64,000 bases of DNA from Eucalyptus grandis (Eukaryota > Streptophyta > Magnoliopsida > Myrtales > Myrtaceae), in the NCBI RefSeq assembly GCF_016545825.1, contig NC_052612.1, forward strand, positions 46,731,738-46,795,737. The letters run 5' to 3'. Positions 23,275 to 35,740 of this stretch are shown here, piece after piece. Under the pieces are notes generated by a model, which was not told the origin of the DNA, ran no database searches, and worked only from the letters and a program-made list of their open reading frames with translations. The position numbers were made by a program, and so were the translations under genes. How positions within the stretch are numbered: position 1 is the stretch's first letter; every line of letters begins with the position of its first letter.

Positions 23275-24333
23275 AATGCTCCTTCGGGAATGCTGTCTAG
23301 ATGTAGACATTGGCGTGCCTGGTGAAGCGGGACGATGCCCAATTATGCCGGATGACCGCCGACTATTGAGTTGGCCATGGTCATTGGGTCGTAATTAATT
23401 GGAATGCTTGAATGAGTGAAATAGTCGTGCCTGATTATAAGACAAAATTGTGTGGCACGGAATAGGACGTGTCATAACGATTTGACCTTATAATCGAGAC
23501 CCCTGTGAATATTTGATGATTGACGTGCAATGTTCCAGTTGTTAAATATGTTTATTGTATGCATATGTTATATGAACTGTACTAATGTGCAGGGACGTGC
23601 TGAGGCGAGGTAAGTCTTATATAATGTGTGTTTAGGCTGCCTCTAGGTAAATTCTCATCCTAATTGGGGTTTAGAGTATAGACTCGCTGAGACTTTGTCT
23701 CACCCCATCACGGTTTAAAATTTTCAGGTCCTTAGATGGAGGTACATCATGTATGTTGTGGGGTCCCGCAGGTGATGGACTTTCAGCACTCTTATTTCCC
23801 TATTCCCGGGACTAACCTGACTCATGAGTTAGTTGAGTCCAAGGTCTGGGTCGAAGAGGGCCTACCTTAGTTGGTACCTCACCGATACAGAGCGTGGTTC
23901 ATAACTTTCCTAACAGGGGTTGAAAGGGTCCTATACAGGGTTTTGACAAGCCTCTCGTCAGGACTGGAGAGTGGGAAATAGGGCATCCTATGGATATCGA
24001 CACCCATGATGGTGTTGTAGAGGACCCAGAGCCAATGACTATAGAGTCCAGAGTTTAGATGGCTCGGTAGCCCTTTTTTAGTTAGATTTTTATGTATAGA
24101 CTGGTAGGATCGACTAGTTTTGTATATAAGCCATGTTTGTTTATAAAATATGTTTTGTGTTAATTGATTATCTTGTTTTTCTATCCCATGCTTGTTTGTG
24201 TCTGGAGATTGTTTAAGTCGCTTCCGCTTGTGTATAAAACGAATGGGGTTGGCGACGTGTCCTGGGAATGTCACAATTCTATCGACCACTGAGAGATGTG
24301 TGCACGCTTGAGGTTCGGGGCCTGACAAGGCCT
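23275..24333 (+). mobile_element. T1 LTR, right part, plus orientation
   Basis: Continuation of the T1 LTR begun at 16301. It matches the opposite strand of 32675-33300. It includes a splice-acceptor-like TTTTCAG (23721-23727), an ATG at 23736 whose frame resembles the A-element LTR ORF but has a stop after GLP, and ends with GCCTGACAAGGCC at 24333, the LTR end. No primer site or internal region follows. Confidence 0.7.
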
Positions 24334-25090
24334 ATGATTAGGATGAGCCATCCTCACATTTTAAGGCTTGGCCTTTCTCTCTTTTCCTCTCCCTTTCTCT
24401 CCTCTCTGTCACGCCCTTCTCTTCCAAGCCGCCCTAGACGCCGATTGACCACCAAAGAAGCATTTGGTTCGCAAAGTAGTAAGTAGATTTTCCTAACTCT
24501 TCGACAGGGCGATGTGCTACGCTTATCGATTTTCTGATCATGTCATCGTTTGCTTGTGTTGGCTTTGTATTGTTACGCTTGTTGTGTTTCTATTGCTTGT
24601 TGTTGCATCCTGTAAGTTCATGATCTCGCGTGAGTGTCCACCACACCCGGATGTCGAGGAATGGTTCTGGCAACTTTGGACATGTGCCGAGGTGGGTGCA
24701 TGACTCACACTTGATTCCAGAAAAATATTGAGGCGTAATGTTACTCGGGACAAGTCACGGGTCGATGCCAAAGCCAGAGCGAATGGTTAAAAGTCAAGAC
24801 CACAAGGCCGAATCGCATCCAGCATGAGTCTAACAAGGTATAAGAGTCGTTCATTGATTCACTTTGCATGGCACGCCTTTGGGCCTTTCATCTGGCTAAA
24901 AGTTCAAAGATAAAATGAATTGATTGATGCTTGAAACGCATGGACACACAATGCACTTAAATGCCAATGCTAGGGGATGCCCGGTCGTTGCCTGGGGTAA
25001 AGCCCCTGATGCCATCTTGATATTGAGATTGTTGACGATGCTGGCCTAGGTGAGGCCGATGCCTAGAAGTCGCCTTGGATGCCTTCCTAG
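24334..25090 (+). mobile_element. T5-type LTR fragment
   Basis: Matches 7130-7960 at several places (AGCACGCCTTTGGGCC, TTGAGGCGTAATGTT, ATGCACTTAAATGCC). Followed by short GATGCC-type units near 24970-25080. No coding sequence is recognised. Confidence 0.5.
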
Positions 25091-27798
25091 TTCACGGCGA
25101 TGGTAGTGTGACGGCAACCAAGACCTAGGCCTACGGCAACACCAAAAGGGCTAAACCGAGGCTGAAAAAGCCTTGGAAGGCTCACAGCCCAACTAGAACT
25201 TTGGTTCTGTTCGAGGGGCTAGTCGAGAGGGTAAAGAGGGTTGGTTGCCGCGCCCGTGATTGGACGGCGTGGGGACGGTAGCTGGAGCGAAGCAAGGGTC
25301 AGTGGCGGTGGCTGGTGACGTTGGGCATGGCAGACGGAGCCGGTTGAGGTGACTGGCGTCGTTGAAGCTGGTCACATTTCGACGCGGGCTAGCGTCAGCT
25401 AGGGACGAGCTTGTGGTTAGAGTCGAGGCAGGCGCTAGGGCTTGGTGGCTGAGTTTGGTGGCTGTCCTTGGTTGGTGTAGGTTGGTTCTAGTTTTGGGGA
25501 CTTGTAGCAAAGAAATGGAGAAGAAAAGGATGAAGAAGAAGAAGAAAGGAAGAAGAAGTAGCCGCAAGGGGGCTTATGCTGGGCTGGTCGAGAATCAAGG
25601 GGGAGAGAAGGGGAACCAAGAGGGGATAATGGCCTTGAAAGTTTTGGCTTGAGCCATTTGGCTTGCAAGCAAAATATCAAGGCACTCAAGTGGTCTAACC
25701 CCTAAAGTCTGCTGCCCAAGCTGTCAAGGCTTCTTCCACAAGCTTAATTCTTCACATTATCCTCACAAATCAACCCAATTTGAAGGCCAAAACAACCCCT
25801 GGCAGTAGCCCTATGAATTTGCCTTGGTCTTCATTTAATTTCTCCCCAAATCAAGCCAAATTTGCCTCCAAAAAATAACAACTAAGGTGCCCATACGAAT
25901 TTGTACACATTCTTTAAAAATTACTTCAAATTAGTAGCCCAAAAATCCAAATAAAGAAGCCCCCTCGAATTTCCATCGTTTAATTTGCCAAATTTAATTT
26001 TCCCGCCAAAATTCAAGGTCTGCCGAAAATTCTTCAAAGGATGTGACGATGTCCTAAGAATAAATCGTGACACACTAAAACTTTCGATTCCTGAAACCAG
26101 GTTTAATTTCGTGGTTAATTTCGATCAGATGCGATTATAGCGTGACCGAACCTACCGGGTAGCTTTTAACAATTTTTCGCGTTTGACCCATGGTTGATAA
26201 TTTTCAATCCACGTTTGTGCATCTCGACTCATCATTGACTCTCGGTTGTCATAAAAATCTCAAGGTTTCAATTACAGGCACCGGGTACAAAATCGACTAA
26301 AAAATCAATTTAGTGCCGTTTGACGTGAATTTTACAATCAGGTGGAATTACCCACAATTTAACTACATGCTTCTGTCGAATTGACCTATCTCCAGTCTCT
26401 AATCAATTATAATGGTGCCGTATTGACCCTTGCCGATTAGCATGGTTGAGCAGTCGATTTCTGATCAAATAGAGCCGGTTGAAGTGGCTAGTGACGTTGG
26501 GCTTGGCAGATAGAGTCGATTGAGGTGGCTGGCATCATGGAGCTGGTCGCACGTTGATGCGGGCTAGCGTCAGCTCGAGATGGGCTCGCGGCTAGAGTCG
26601 AGGCAGGTGCTAGGGCTCGATGGCTGAGTTTGGTGGTTGTCCTTGGTTGGTGTAGGTGGGTTCTAGTTTTGGGGACTTGTGGCAAGGAAATGGAGAAGAA
26701 AATGAAGAAGAAGAAGAAGAAAGGAAGAAGAAGCAGCTACAAGGGGGCTTCTGCTGGACTGGTCGAGAATCAAGAGGGAGAGGGGGGGAACCACGAGGGG
26801 ATAATGGCCTTGAAAGTATTGGCTTGAGCCATTGGGCTTGCAAGCAAAATATCAAGGCACTCAAGTGGTCTAACCCCTAAAGTCTATTGCCGAAGCTGTC
26901 AAGGCTTCTTCCACAATCTTAATTCTTCACATTATCCTCATAAACCAACCCAATTTGAAGGCCAAAACGCCACTTGGCAGTAGCCCTACGAATTCGCGTT
27001 GGTCTTCATTTAATTTCTCACCAAATTAAGCCAAATTTGCCTCCAAAAAATACCAAGGTGCCCATACGAATTTGCACCCATTCTCTACAAATTACTTCAA
27101 TTTGGTAGCTCAAAAATCTAAATAAAGAGCCCCCCCTAAATGTCCATCATTTAATTTGCCAAATTTGATTTTCCCGCCAAAATTCTAGGCTTGCCGAAAA
27201 ATTCTTCAAAGGATGCGATGATGTCCTAAGAATAAATCGTGACACACTAAAACTTTCTATTCCTGAAACTGGGTTTAATTTCGTGGTTAATTTCGATTAG
27301 ACGCGAATTTAGCATGACCTAACCTACCGGGTAGCTTTTAGCAATTTTTTTTTGCATTTGACCCATGGTTGATAATTTTCAATCCACGTTTGCACATCTC
27401 CAACTCATCGGCGACTCTTATTTGTCGTAAAAATCTCAAGGTTTCAATTACGAGCATCGGGTACAAAATTGACTAAAAAATCAGTTTAGTGTTGTTTGAC
27501 GTGAATTTTACAATCAGGTGGAATCACCCACAATTTAATTATGTGCTTCTGTTGAATCGACCTATCTCTAGTCTTTAATCGATTATAATGGTGTCGTATT
27601 AACCCTTGCCGATTAGCACGGTCAAGCAATCGATTTATGATCAAATTCTCAAGTCTATCCCATTTATATCCCTTAATGGCTTCACCTGATAGATTAGTTA
27701 TCTCGTGAATGATCAGCTCAAAGAAAAAGACTATAGGCACATCAATGAAAATTCCATTTGATTTAATCAAAACATGGTCAAAAATTCAAGATGTCACA
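25091..27798 (-). mobile_element. 3' LTR of element B, truncated and internally duplicated
   Basis: T1 LTR on the minus strand. It starts TGTGACATCTTGAATTTTT at 27798. About 1.2 kb is present twice: 25290-26466 and 26467-27640 carry the same sequence in the same order. For example the block TTGGTTGGTGTAGGT..GTTCTAG occurs near 25470 and 26645, and CGTGACACACTAAAACTTTC near 26068 and 27238. The outer copy stops at about 25091, so the U5 end is missing. Open frames over it are LTR sequence, not genes. Confidence 0.75.
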
Positions 27799-27842
27799 AC
27801 TCTTCCCCCATTATAAAAATTTCGTCCTTGAAATTTAAACCC

Positions 27843-28283
27843 TTACAATTCTTCTTCAAAAAGGTGGGGGTATTGTCGTCTTATCGATTCTTCACTTTCC
27901 CACGTTGCTTCTTTTGTCCCGTGGCATTGCCAAACCCCTTTGACCAAAGAGATCGTCTTGTTGCGCAGTACCTGCTCCTTTTGATCCACGATTTGAACTC
28001 GTCTCTCCACGTATGACACTCTTTCATCCACGTTTAATTCTTTAAACTTGAGCACGTGGGTCAGGTCAGGTTGATACTTTCTCAACATCGACATGTGGAA
28101 GACGTCATGCACTTGAGCCAGTCTTGGCGGTAATCCAAGACGACACGCCAAAGTCCCTATTCGCTCCAAAATCTCAAAAGGACTGACATATCTCAGACTC
28201 AGCTTCCCTTTCTTGTCGAAGCATGAAGTACCCATCATCGGTGACACCTTCAGAAAGACGCGTTCACCAACTTGGAACTCCAA
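27843..28283 (-). pseudogene. element B integrase C-terminus and chromodomain-like tail
   Basis: 146-codon block ending in a natural stop: FQVGERVFLKVSPMMG, SLRYVSPFEILERIG, DVFHMSMLRKYQPD, then VKGVWQCHGTKEATWESE and RQYPHLFEEEL. It is the same domain as 3649-4086 of element A, here with the complete chromodomain-like end. After the stop come GGACGAAATTTTTATAATGG and the LTR. The frame is closed upstream. Confidence 0.85.
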
Positions 28284-28299
28284 TGGTCTTCGCCTCTTA

Positions 28300-30440
28300 T
28301 TTGCATAACTTTTATGCCGACTCTAAGCAGTCTTAAGTCTCTCTCGAATAACTTTGACGGCATCAATTGACTATTGAACTAACTCTGGGCCGGTACTCTT
28401 TCGCTCTCTGATTTCGTCCCAACAAACTAGAGTTATGCACGCTCTGCCATACAACACTTCAAATGGTGCCATATGAATACTCTGCTGATAACTATTGTTG
28501 TAGGCAAACTCGACTAGAATAAGCTATTCCTCCTAGCTTCCCTTGAAGTCTAGTACGCAAACTCGCAACATGTCCTCGAGAGTTTGAATCGTTCTCTCAG
28601 ACTAGCCATTCGTCTAAGGATGATAGGCCGTATGGTACTACAGCTTCGTTCCCAAGGTAGTCTGTAAATTTTTCCAAAAGGCAGCTATAAACTTCGAGTC
28701 TCGATCTAACATAATCGTCACTGGCACTCCATGTAGTCAAACTATCTGGCACACGTACAACTCAGCATATTTGTCCAATGCATAGTCCTTTCATACAATG
28801 ATGAAGTGAGCAGACTTCGCCAATATGTCAACTAGAGACTATATGGAATCATTATCTCTCTGACTCCTTGGTAAGCCCATCACAAAGTCTATTGTGATAT
28901 GTTCCCATTTCCACTCGGGAATCTCCAGAGATTGCAAAAGTCCTCCCGGCTTACAGTGCTATGCCTTCATTTGCTGACACGTCAGGCACTTAGCGACATG
29001 TTTGGCGATATCCAACTTCATACCAGTCCACCAAAAGTTGACACAGATTCTGATACATCTTTGTACTACTTGGATGAATGCTGCAACTGCTATGATGAGC
29101 TTCTGACAAGATCTTCTCCTTAAGCTCGGCATTGTCAGGTACACACAATCGTCCACGAAACTTTAGTGTTCCATCTTCAGAAATCTAAAAGTCAGCCTTT
29201 CCCTTTTCTGTATCTTCTTACAGAATCTTCTAGATCTCAGGATCTGTCAACTACAACGTCTTAATCCTTATCTGCACTTTCGGTTCAATTCTGAGGGTGG
29301 CCATAAGATTTGAAAGATGGCCTACCCCATAATTGAAAATCGAATCTCGAGCTCATTCGAGTAAGATCCACTCTTGAATCACCATTTGCACAATCGATGA
29401 CTTTTGACTCAACGCATCTGTGACCTTGTTAGCTTTTCCAGGATGATACAAGATGTCGCAGTCATAGTCGTTAAGAAGTTCCGTCCAACCACGCTGTCTC
29501 ATGTTCAACTCATTCTAAGAGAATAAATACTTGAGGCTCTGATGGTCTGTAAAGATCTGGAACCTTTCTCTGCATAAGTAATGTCTCCAAATCTTTAGAG
29601 CAAAGATAATTGCTGCAAGTTCTAAGTCATACGTCAAGTAATTCAACTCATAAGGTCTCAATTGACGAGACGCCTATGCAACAACCCTGTCATGTTGCAT
29701 TAACATGCAACCTAGTCCTCTGTACAATGCATCGTTAAAGATCTTGTATCCTCAAGGACCAGACAGAATTGTCAGCACGGGTGCAGTAGTCAGCTTCTGC
29801 TTAAGCTCTTGAAAATTACGCTCATGCTTATATGTTCATACAAACTTCTCTTCCTTCTTTAGCAGTTGAGTTAGCGGGCATGGTTATTACTGAAAATCCT
29901 TCCACGAACCGTCTGTAATAACTTACCAATCCCAAGAAACTTATGATCTTTGTCACTATCATCAGTCTTTGCCAGTTGATCATTGCTTCAATCTTGGTCA
30001 GGTCTATGGAAATCCCTTCGCCGGAAATCACATGACATAGGAAGGTCACACGAGTTAACCAAAACTCGCACTTACTGAACTTGGCATACAGTCCATGATT
30101 TTGCAAACTTTGAAGCACTACCTTAACTGTCTTTCGTGCTCCTCAGGACTTCTTGAGTACACTAGGATGTCGTTGATGAAAATGATCACGAACTAATCCG
30201 GATACTCCTTGAACACTTGATTCATCAAATCTATGAAAGCAGCTAGGGCATTAGACAAACCAAATGGCATTACGGAAAACTCATAATGGCCATAATGCGT
30301 ACGAAATACCGTCTTCGATATGTCTTACTTTCTGATCCTCAGCTGATGATACCATGTCGTCATGTCGATCTTAGAAAATATCGACGCTCCCTACAGCTGG
30401 TCAAACAAGTTATCGATCCTCGGTGGCAGGTACTCATTCT
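28300..30440 (-). pseudogene. element B reverse transcriptase, RNase H and integrase, broken
   Basis: Read from 30440 down. Polymerase pieces include FLCHVISGEGIS and FLGLVSYYRRFVEGF (30118-29828), with the catalytic region near 30180 as a run between stops. RNase H traces occur around 29400-29700. The integrase zinc-binding region is at 29156-28959 (KLDIAKHVAKCLTCQQMKA). The integrase core (about 28900-28320) is recognisable only in short runs. Stops, largely from C-to-T type changes, break every domain. Confidence 0.75.
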
Positions 30441-30803
30441 TGATCGTCACTTGGTTGAGTTGCCAATAGTCGATGCAAAAACACAACAAACCATATTTCT
30501 TCTTCACAAACAGAACTGATGCTCCCCAAGGTGATGCACTAGGACGTATGAATCCTTTATCCAACAACTCCTACGTCTGCACCTTCAGTTCCTTCAATTT
30601 TGACAACGCCATGCGGTAAGAAGCCTTAGAGATTAGCTTCGTCCTAGGGGCTAACACGATCTCCCTTTTTGGGGGTAGACCAGGTAGTTCATTAACAAAC
30701 TCCCGTCAATATCTTATACCACGACAATATCCTCCATCTCCGGCTCCTCAATTGTCGTATCTACGACAGTCGCAAAGTAACCTTGGCAACTCCCGTCTAA
30801 CAA

Positions 30804-31367
30804 CTAGGTTGCCTCAAGCGATGATATTAAGGTTACTAAGGGTCCTCCTCGACTCTCAATAAACTCGAAACTTCTACCCGCTAACGGGTTAAACTGAATC
30901 GCTTTATGATAACAGCCTACAGTAGCTCGTTGCTTGGTGAGCCAATCCATACTAATTATCACATCAAAATTATACATGGTTAGGACAATCAAATCTATCA
31001 TTCCCTCTCGCTCACCAATAACTAATTTGCAACTAGGACAGCTTACTGCATACAACACCTTATCCTTTAATGAGGTAGATATACTAATGATTGACCTCAA
31101 CAATTTTGCATTGAACCCTATCAACTTAACGTACTGATCAGCAATAAATGAATGTGTAGCTCTAGGGTCAAATAAAGCATAAGCAGCATGGTTGTTCAGC
31201 GAGACCATACCTGTGACCACGCCAGGTGAGTCATCTGCCTGTTGTCGAGTGATAGCATACACCATTCCTTGTGTTGGAGGTCTATTCATACCACCCTGCG
31301 GTGCATTCTGTGGCGCATATCCTCTGTTATGTCCCATCGGTGGCGGCGGCGGCAACTGTGATCCCAT
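30804..31367 (-). pseudogene. element B protease region
   Basis: 187-codon block joining the gag tail (proline-rich QLPPPPPMGHNRG) to the retropepsin-like domain. The active site reads ALFDPRATHSFI where active elements have ALFDSGATHSFI, so the catalytic glycine is lost. Later conserved parts are present: FDVIISMDWL and GCYHKAIQF. Upstream, a degenerate zinc-knuckle stretch lies at about 31380-31520. Confidence 0.8.
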
Positions 31368-31369
31368 CG

Positions 31370-32414
31370 ACCTTCGGGGACAATCCTTGACCTGGTGACC
31401 CTATTGGCCACATCCATAACACGCACCCGTCCTAAAGTAGCACGGGGCTGATCCATGTTGTCTTCCATAGAAACGACACACGCCATTACGGTTCGATGCT
31501 GCCTTTCCAATCCCACCCTTCCTATTGGGCAGAATAGGGTACCTTCCTCCGGTCATCGGTTTCTTCCCAAATTGATTACCATCCCTGTTTGACCCGAATC
31601 ATGACCCAGATGCGGCGGCTTGTTTGTTCAAGTTTCTCTCTATCAGCTAAGCCCGCTCATACAAATCATTGTAGTCCTTCAAATTGAACGGCACCAGCAG
31701 GTCCTTCAGCTCTGGTCCGAGTCCATCTCGGAATCTCCTTGCCCTGTCTACGGGATCCTCAATTAGCCTGGCGGCGTACTGCGACAGTTCAGCAAACTTC
31801 ACCTCGTATTGGTCTACAGACATCATACCTTGAGGAAGGCATTGAAACTCCACCATCTTTTGTTCCCTGGCACAATCAGAGAAATACTTGCCATTAAACA
31901 CATAAATGAAAGCGTTCCACACCAGAACCATGTCTTTAAGAAACACCCTTTCACTAGTGGCCCTCCACCAAGTGCTCGCATTTCCCTAGAACTGATAGAT
32001 TACAAGGACCACCTTGTCTTCCTCTGTCAACCTCAGTAGCGCTAAGGCTTTCTCCAACTCTTGGATCCAGAGGGTTGTAGCCTCGGGATCACTTGCTATT
32101 GTGAACCTCGGTGAGTTCAGCTTCAGAAACTGTTCAATTAGCTTGTGCATTGGTCTCTCCTCGATCACAATCCACGGTTGGACTTCAGTAGGTGCGGCAG
32201 CGGCATTGGCAGCAGTAGTGACAATGGTTGTAGCGGCTGCTTGATTCTAGGCCTACTGCCCCATCATATTCCCTAGCGTCTCGAGCGCCTGTACGATCCC
32301 CTTGAGTCTAGGATCGCTAGGTGCTGCTACACCAGTATCAACCTGCGCCGACACTGTTACACTTGCGCTGGCCTGAGCCAGTGCTCTTCCTCGGGTACTG
32401 ACCCTTGTTGGCAT
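31370..32414 (-). pseudogene. element B gag
   Basis: Likely starts at ATG 32414 (MPTRVSTRGRALAQ), in frame with a stop near 32250. Then IVIEERPMHKLIEQFLKLNSP (32168 on) and a long block with VFNGKYFSDCAREQKMVEFQ, VDQYEVKFAELSQYAARLIE and FRDGLGPELKDLLVPFNLKD (31946-31647). This is the retrotransposon gag domain. The zinc-knuckle region follows near 31400-31520 in a shifted frame. It corresponds to gag of element D. Confidence 0.8.
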
Positions 32415-32653
32415 CCTACCTCGAGTACAGATGCTACTGTCCTCTTCCTGGGAGTTCTATGCTCCTGATCACTCATAGTGCAGACTCTTTATAGAACCTA
32501 CTTTTCAATTCCACACAGAATTAGAAAACTGAGCGACCCACACAAAACAATCTACCAATAACCTAATCAATCAAATGCATCAGCATAAGAAAAAGTCATT
32601 TCCTACTAATTATCTTAGAACCTATCACACCTTATCACTCCAGACACTAACCA

Positions 32654-32665
32654 GCTCTGATACCA
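32654..32665 (-). promoter_or_regulatory. primer binding site of element B (tRNA-iMet)
   Basis: Minus strand reads TGGTATCAGAGC, an exact match to the initiator-tRNA-Met 3' end used by most plant LTR elements. It lies three bases after the LTR end (CTGCCCA). Confidence 0.9.
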
Positions 32666-32668
32666 CTT

Positions 32669-34057
32669 TGGGCAGGGATGTCATGCCTTGAATCTCGAGT
32701 GCGCACACACCCCTTAGTGGTTAATAGAATTGCAATTTCCCACGACGCATCGCCTACCCATTCATTTTATACACATGCAAAAGCGACTTAAACAATCTGA
32801 AGACACAAACAAGCATGGAATAGAAAAGCAGGATAGTCAATTAACACAAAACATATTTTATAAACAAATGAGGTTTATATATATAACCAGTCGGTCCTAC
32901 CAGTCTATAAACAAGAATCTAACTCAGAAAGGGCTATTGAGCCATCTAAACTCTAGACTCTGTAGTCATCGACTCCGGGTCCTCCACGACACCACCAGGG
33001 GTGTTGATATCCATAGGATGCCCCATTTTCCACTCCCTGGTCTTGATGCGAGGCCTGTCAAAACCTTGTATGGGACCATTTCGACCCCCATTAGGAAAGT
33101 TAATGAACCACGCTCACGGGTCAGGTTACAACCCGAGGCTAGTCATTGGGTTAGTTAGTTGAGTCCACTCATTCAAGCGTTCCAGTTAATTACAACCTAA
33201 TGGCTACGGCCAACTCAATAGTTGGCGGTCATCTGGCATAACCGAGTGTCGTCCCACTTCGTTGGGCACGGCAACGTCTACATCTAGATGGCATTCCCGA
33301 AGAAGCATCAGCCCATCCTCCACTGCGACCGGCATCCGTTGACAAGGGGCATTCCATATAGAAGCATCGCCCTCGATTTTCATCGAGTGACGGGTTCTCA
33401 TAGCGATCACACGCACATCCATTCTCAGCCAAGGACATCCTGTTTTGCAATCAAATGCCTCAATTTCAAATAATGAACTTGGCCTATTTGCTTCATATTA
33501 AAAACACCCGGTAAAATAATTGTGCATGAACACACGATCGGATTGAACCATAAAACATGATATACTCTCTTTTAAAAATTCCACGATTTTATATAGTATT
33601 TAAAATATTTTTGGTGTCAAAATCGAAAATTCCTATTTTTAAATAATAATTCAAAATCACCATGAAGCATCCAATTACACAATTTAACACTCCATTGCAC
33701 AAACCAATACAACTGTGACGATCAGCATGAGATTCTAACAATCGGCTATCCCAGTTTAATTTATGCTAAATAATAAGTAATTAAATAAATTGCATTTAAT
33801 TAAATAAATTACAAAATATTTAAATTAAACCCTTAATTAATCCACCTACGCTAATCTAACCACTTAAATTGGACTAATTAATTAACTTAGCTAGGATAAG
33901 TACATTACGATAATTAAGCTAATCATATAAGCTATCTAACCACCTAATTAACCTAAATAATTAACCAACTAAATAATTAAACTAACTTAACCTTAATCCT
34001 ATTTAGGCCTAAACTAATCCCCATAATCCTCACTTAGCCTAAACTAATCCCCTCTAA
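32669..34057 (-). mobile_element. 5' LTR of element B, truncated
   Basis: T1 LTR starting (plus strand) TGGGCAGGGATGTCATGCC next to the primer site. About 1.4 kb remains, covering the U5 end to an AT-rich region with TTAATTAACT-type runs. It then breaks into T5 sequence at 34058. It matches the opposite strand of 17690-18420 and 23275-24333. Confidence 0.8.
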
Positions 34058-34378
34058 GATAAGAACCGACTTGTGTGATGCACTTATACGTGTGCACTTA
34101 AAGAGGAAAAAACGTCTATCGTCACATAGCATTGATGGCAATGCCTCATTCATTGAACGAGATGCCCTGGTTGAGCTAGGAAGCCCTTGAAAGTATGGGA
34201 TACCTGGATTGATGGCTGGATGCTCCGGTTAAGCCATGAAGCCCCTGAAAATATGGGAAGCCCCTAAAAGCATGGGATGCCTAGCTCGATTGCCGGATGC
34301 CTTGGTTGAGCTAGGAAGCCCTTGAAAGTATGGGAAGCCCCTGAGAGTATAGGATGCCTAGCCTGAGGCCAGATGCCC
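34058..34378 (+). mobile_element. T5 LTR, part left of a solo T2 LTR
   Basis: Matches 7850-7960, then several degenerate units like GATGCC.GGTTGAGCTAGGAAGCCC. It ends with the target site copy TGCCC (34374-34378) and continues at 38038 on the other side of the inserted LTR. Confidence 0.65.
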
Positions 34379-34854
34379 TGTGACGTCCCAGTAGGTTCAC
34401 ATACTAAGCGCAAGTGGAAATTATATGGATTATCATCTTATAGGACTTATTAATTTCAATTGTCAGACTACAGCGTAGACCTTTAAAGGTTAGCATGTAT
34501 AACATGGATATCTTAAGATCTAAACTTTATATAACAAGGTTATCCTGCAACAGTCCTATCAACTAAGATTAGACAATCCAACCAAGATCATAGATAAATA
34601 TCATGAGAAGCTTCATTACTTTCCTGTTAAGATCATTCGGCTTACAAAAATCAACCTAGATTACTTACAAGTTTTCCACCTATATACATCATAATTACAA
34701 GTTCAAAAGCAAAGGTGTAAGTAAACAACCAGGGAAAAGGGTGAGGGGTTTCTAACTCCACTATCCCCACACAAGCCCACGTCCATAAAAAAAAAAAAAA
34801 AAAAAAACAAAACAAAAGACGTTCCTCCAGCTGCTTCTACACAATCTTAGGCGT

Positions 34855-35100
34855 CTAGGCACCATCCGTCCCAGCTCCAGGTCCTCCAACACCAAAAGGA
34901 AGGGAGCCAAACATCTCCCCTTCATGGTTAATGAACCACGCAACAAACCTCATCGGAATCATATCCGCTCTACCGTTGTCCATCCACAAAGTAGCCTCAT
35001 ACTTCGAAAAGGTCATCTCGACATCAGGATCAAACACATCATGAAAAGAAACCTCGATACGTGCTATCACTTCGTAACAAGCAATCGGAGGCACGTCCAT
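34855..35100 (-). other. 81-codon ORF in solo T2 LTR
   Basis: Begins MDVPPIACYEVIARIEV and ends GVGGPGAGTDGA. It is identical in length to the T2 copy at 20148-20393. The ATG is 9 bases after TTTTTTTTCAG on the minus strand (CAG at 35112-35110), which looks like a strong 3' splice site. It sits 476-721 bp from the LTR's 3' end. No stop has accumulated in either copy although both LTRs are old enough to differ at many sites. No recognised domain; function unknown. Confidence 0.4.
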
Positions 35101-35504
35101 ACTAACAATCTGAAAAAAAAATAAGGAATGAGCAATGCCTAGTAAAGAAATAATAAGACTCTAACCTAGACAATCCATAGTTGCCAAAGAAGACAAGAGA
35201 AACATGACCAAAGAGCTTAAGATATTAAGACAGGATTGTCACAAGTATAATTAAATTAATATTGATGCATCACATGAATGATCACTCTATACCAAACATA
35301 CTAAATGCATCTATATACCTCATATTCTTAATCTATATCAAAATGAAATGCAATAGTAGTATGCACAACTCACACGCCAAGTGGAAATTATAATTTAGTG
35401 TGTATACAAATCTACCCTCGATCAGTTTACCCACCAGAACATAGTCAGCTCGATCAAGTCACTTCCGGAATCCCACATCCAGACTTCCACAATATTTCTA
35501 TTAT

Positions 35505-35740
35505 GGGCATCTCACTCCAAGGCATCCCGGTATCACACAACGAGGTCTCCCAAGATCACTCAGAATGGGGCATCTCACTCCGAGGCATCTCAGTATCACA
35601 CAACCAAGGCATCCTTGATCACCTACAAGGGCATCTCACTCTGAGGCATCCCAGTGTCGTGTTCAACTGAGGCATCCAAGAACACACAGCATGGGCATCC
35701 CACTCCCCAGAGCATCACCGGCATCTCAGTACCGATGGAA
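35505..35740. repeat. 62-bp tandem repeat in T2 LTR
   Basis: GGGCATCTCACTC starts units at 35505, 35568 and 35629, with a last shorter unit near 35692. Each unit continues with AGGCATC.C.GT and AAGATCAC-like pieces. Confidence 0.75.

Larger units (their letters stand above)
27799..32668 (-). mobile_element. internal region of gypsy element B (Tekay/Del type)
   Basis: Complete internal region from polypurine tract to primer site, about 4.9 kb. It has gag, protease, reverse transcriptase, RNase H, integrase and chromodomain-like tail in the order typical of chromoviruses. It is better preserved than A or D but interrupted by stops and frameshifts. Flanking T1 LTRs are at 25091-27798 (duplicated) and 32669-34057 (truncated). 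Confidence 0.85.

Noticed and set aside
23879..24328. 149-codon minus-strand frame, similar to a plus-strand frame at 32730-33158
   Set aside because: Both are antisense readings of the same T1 LTR segment; the similarity reflects the shared LTR.
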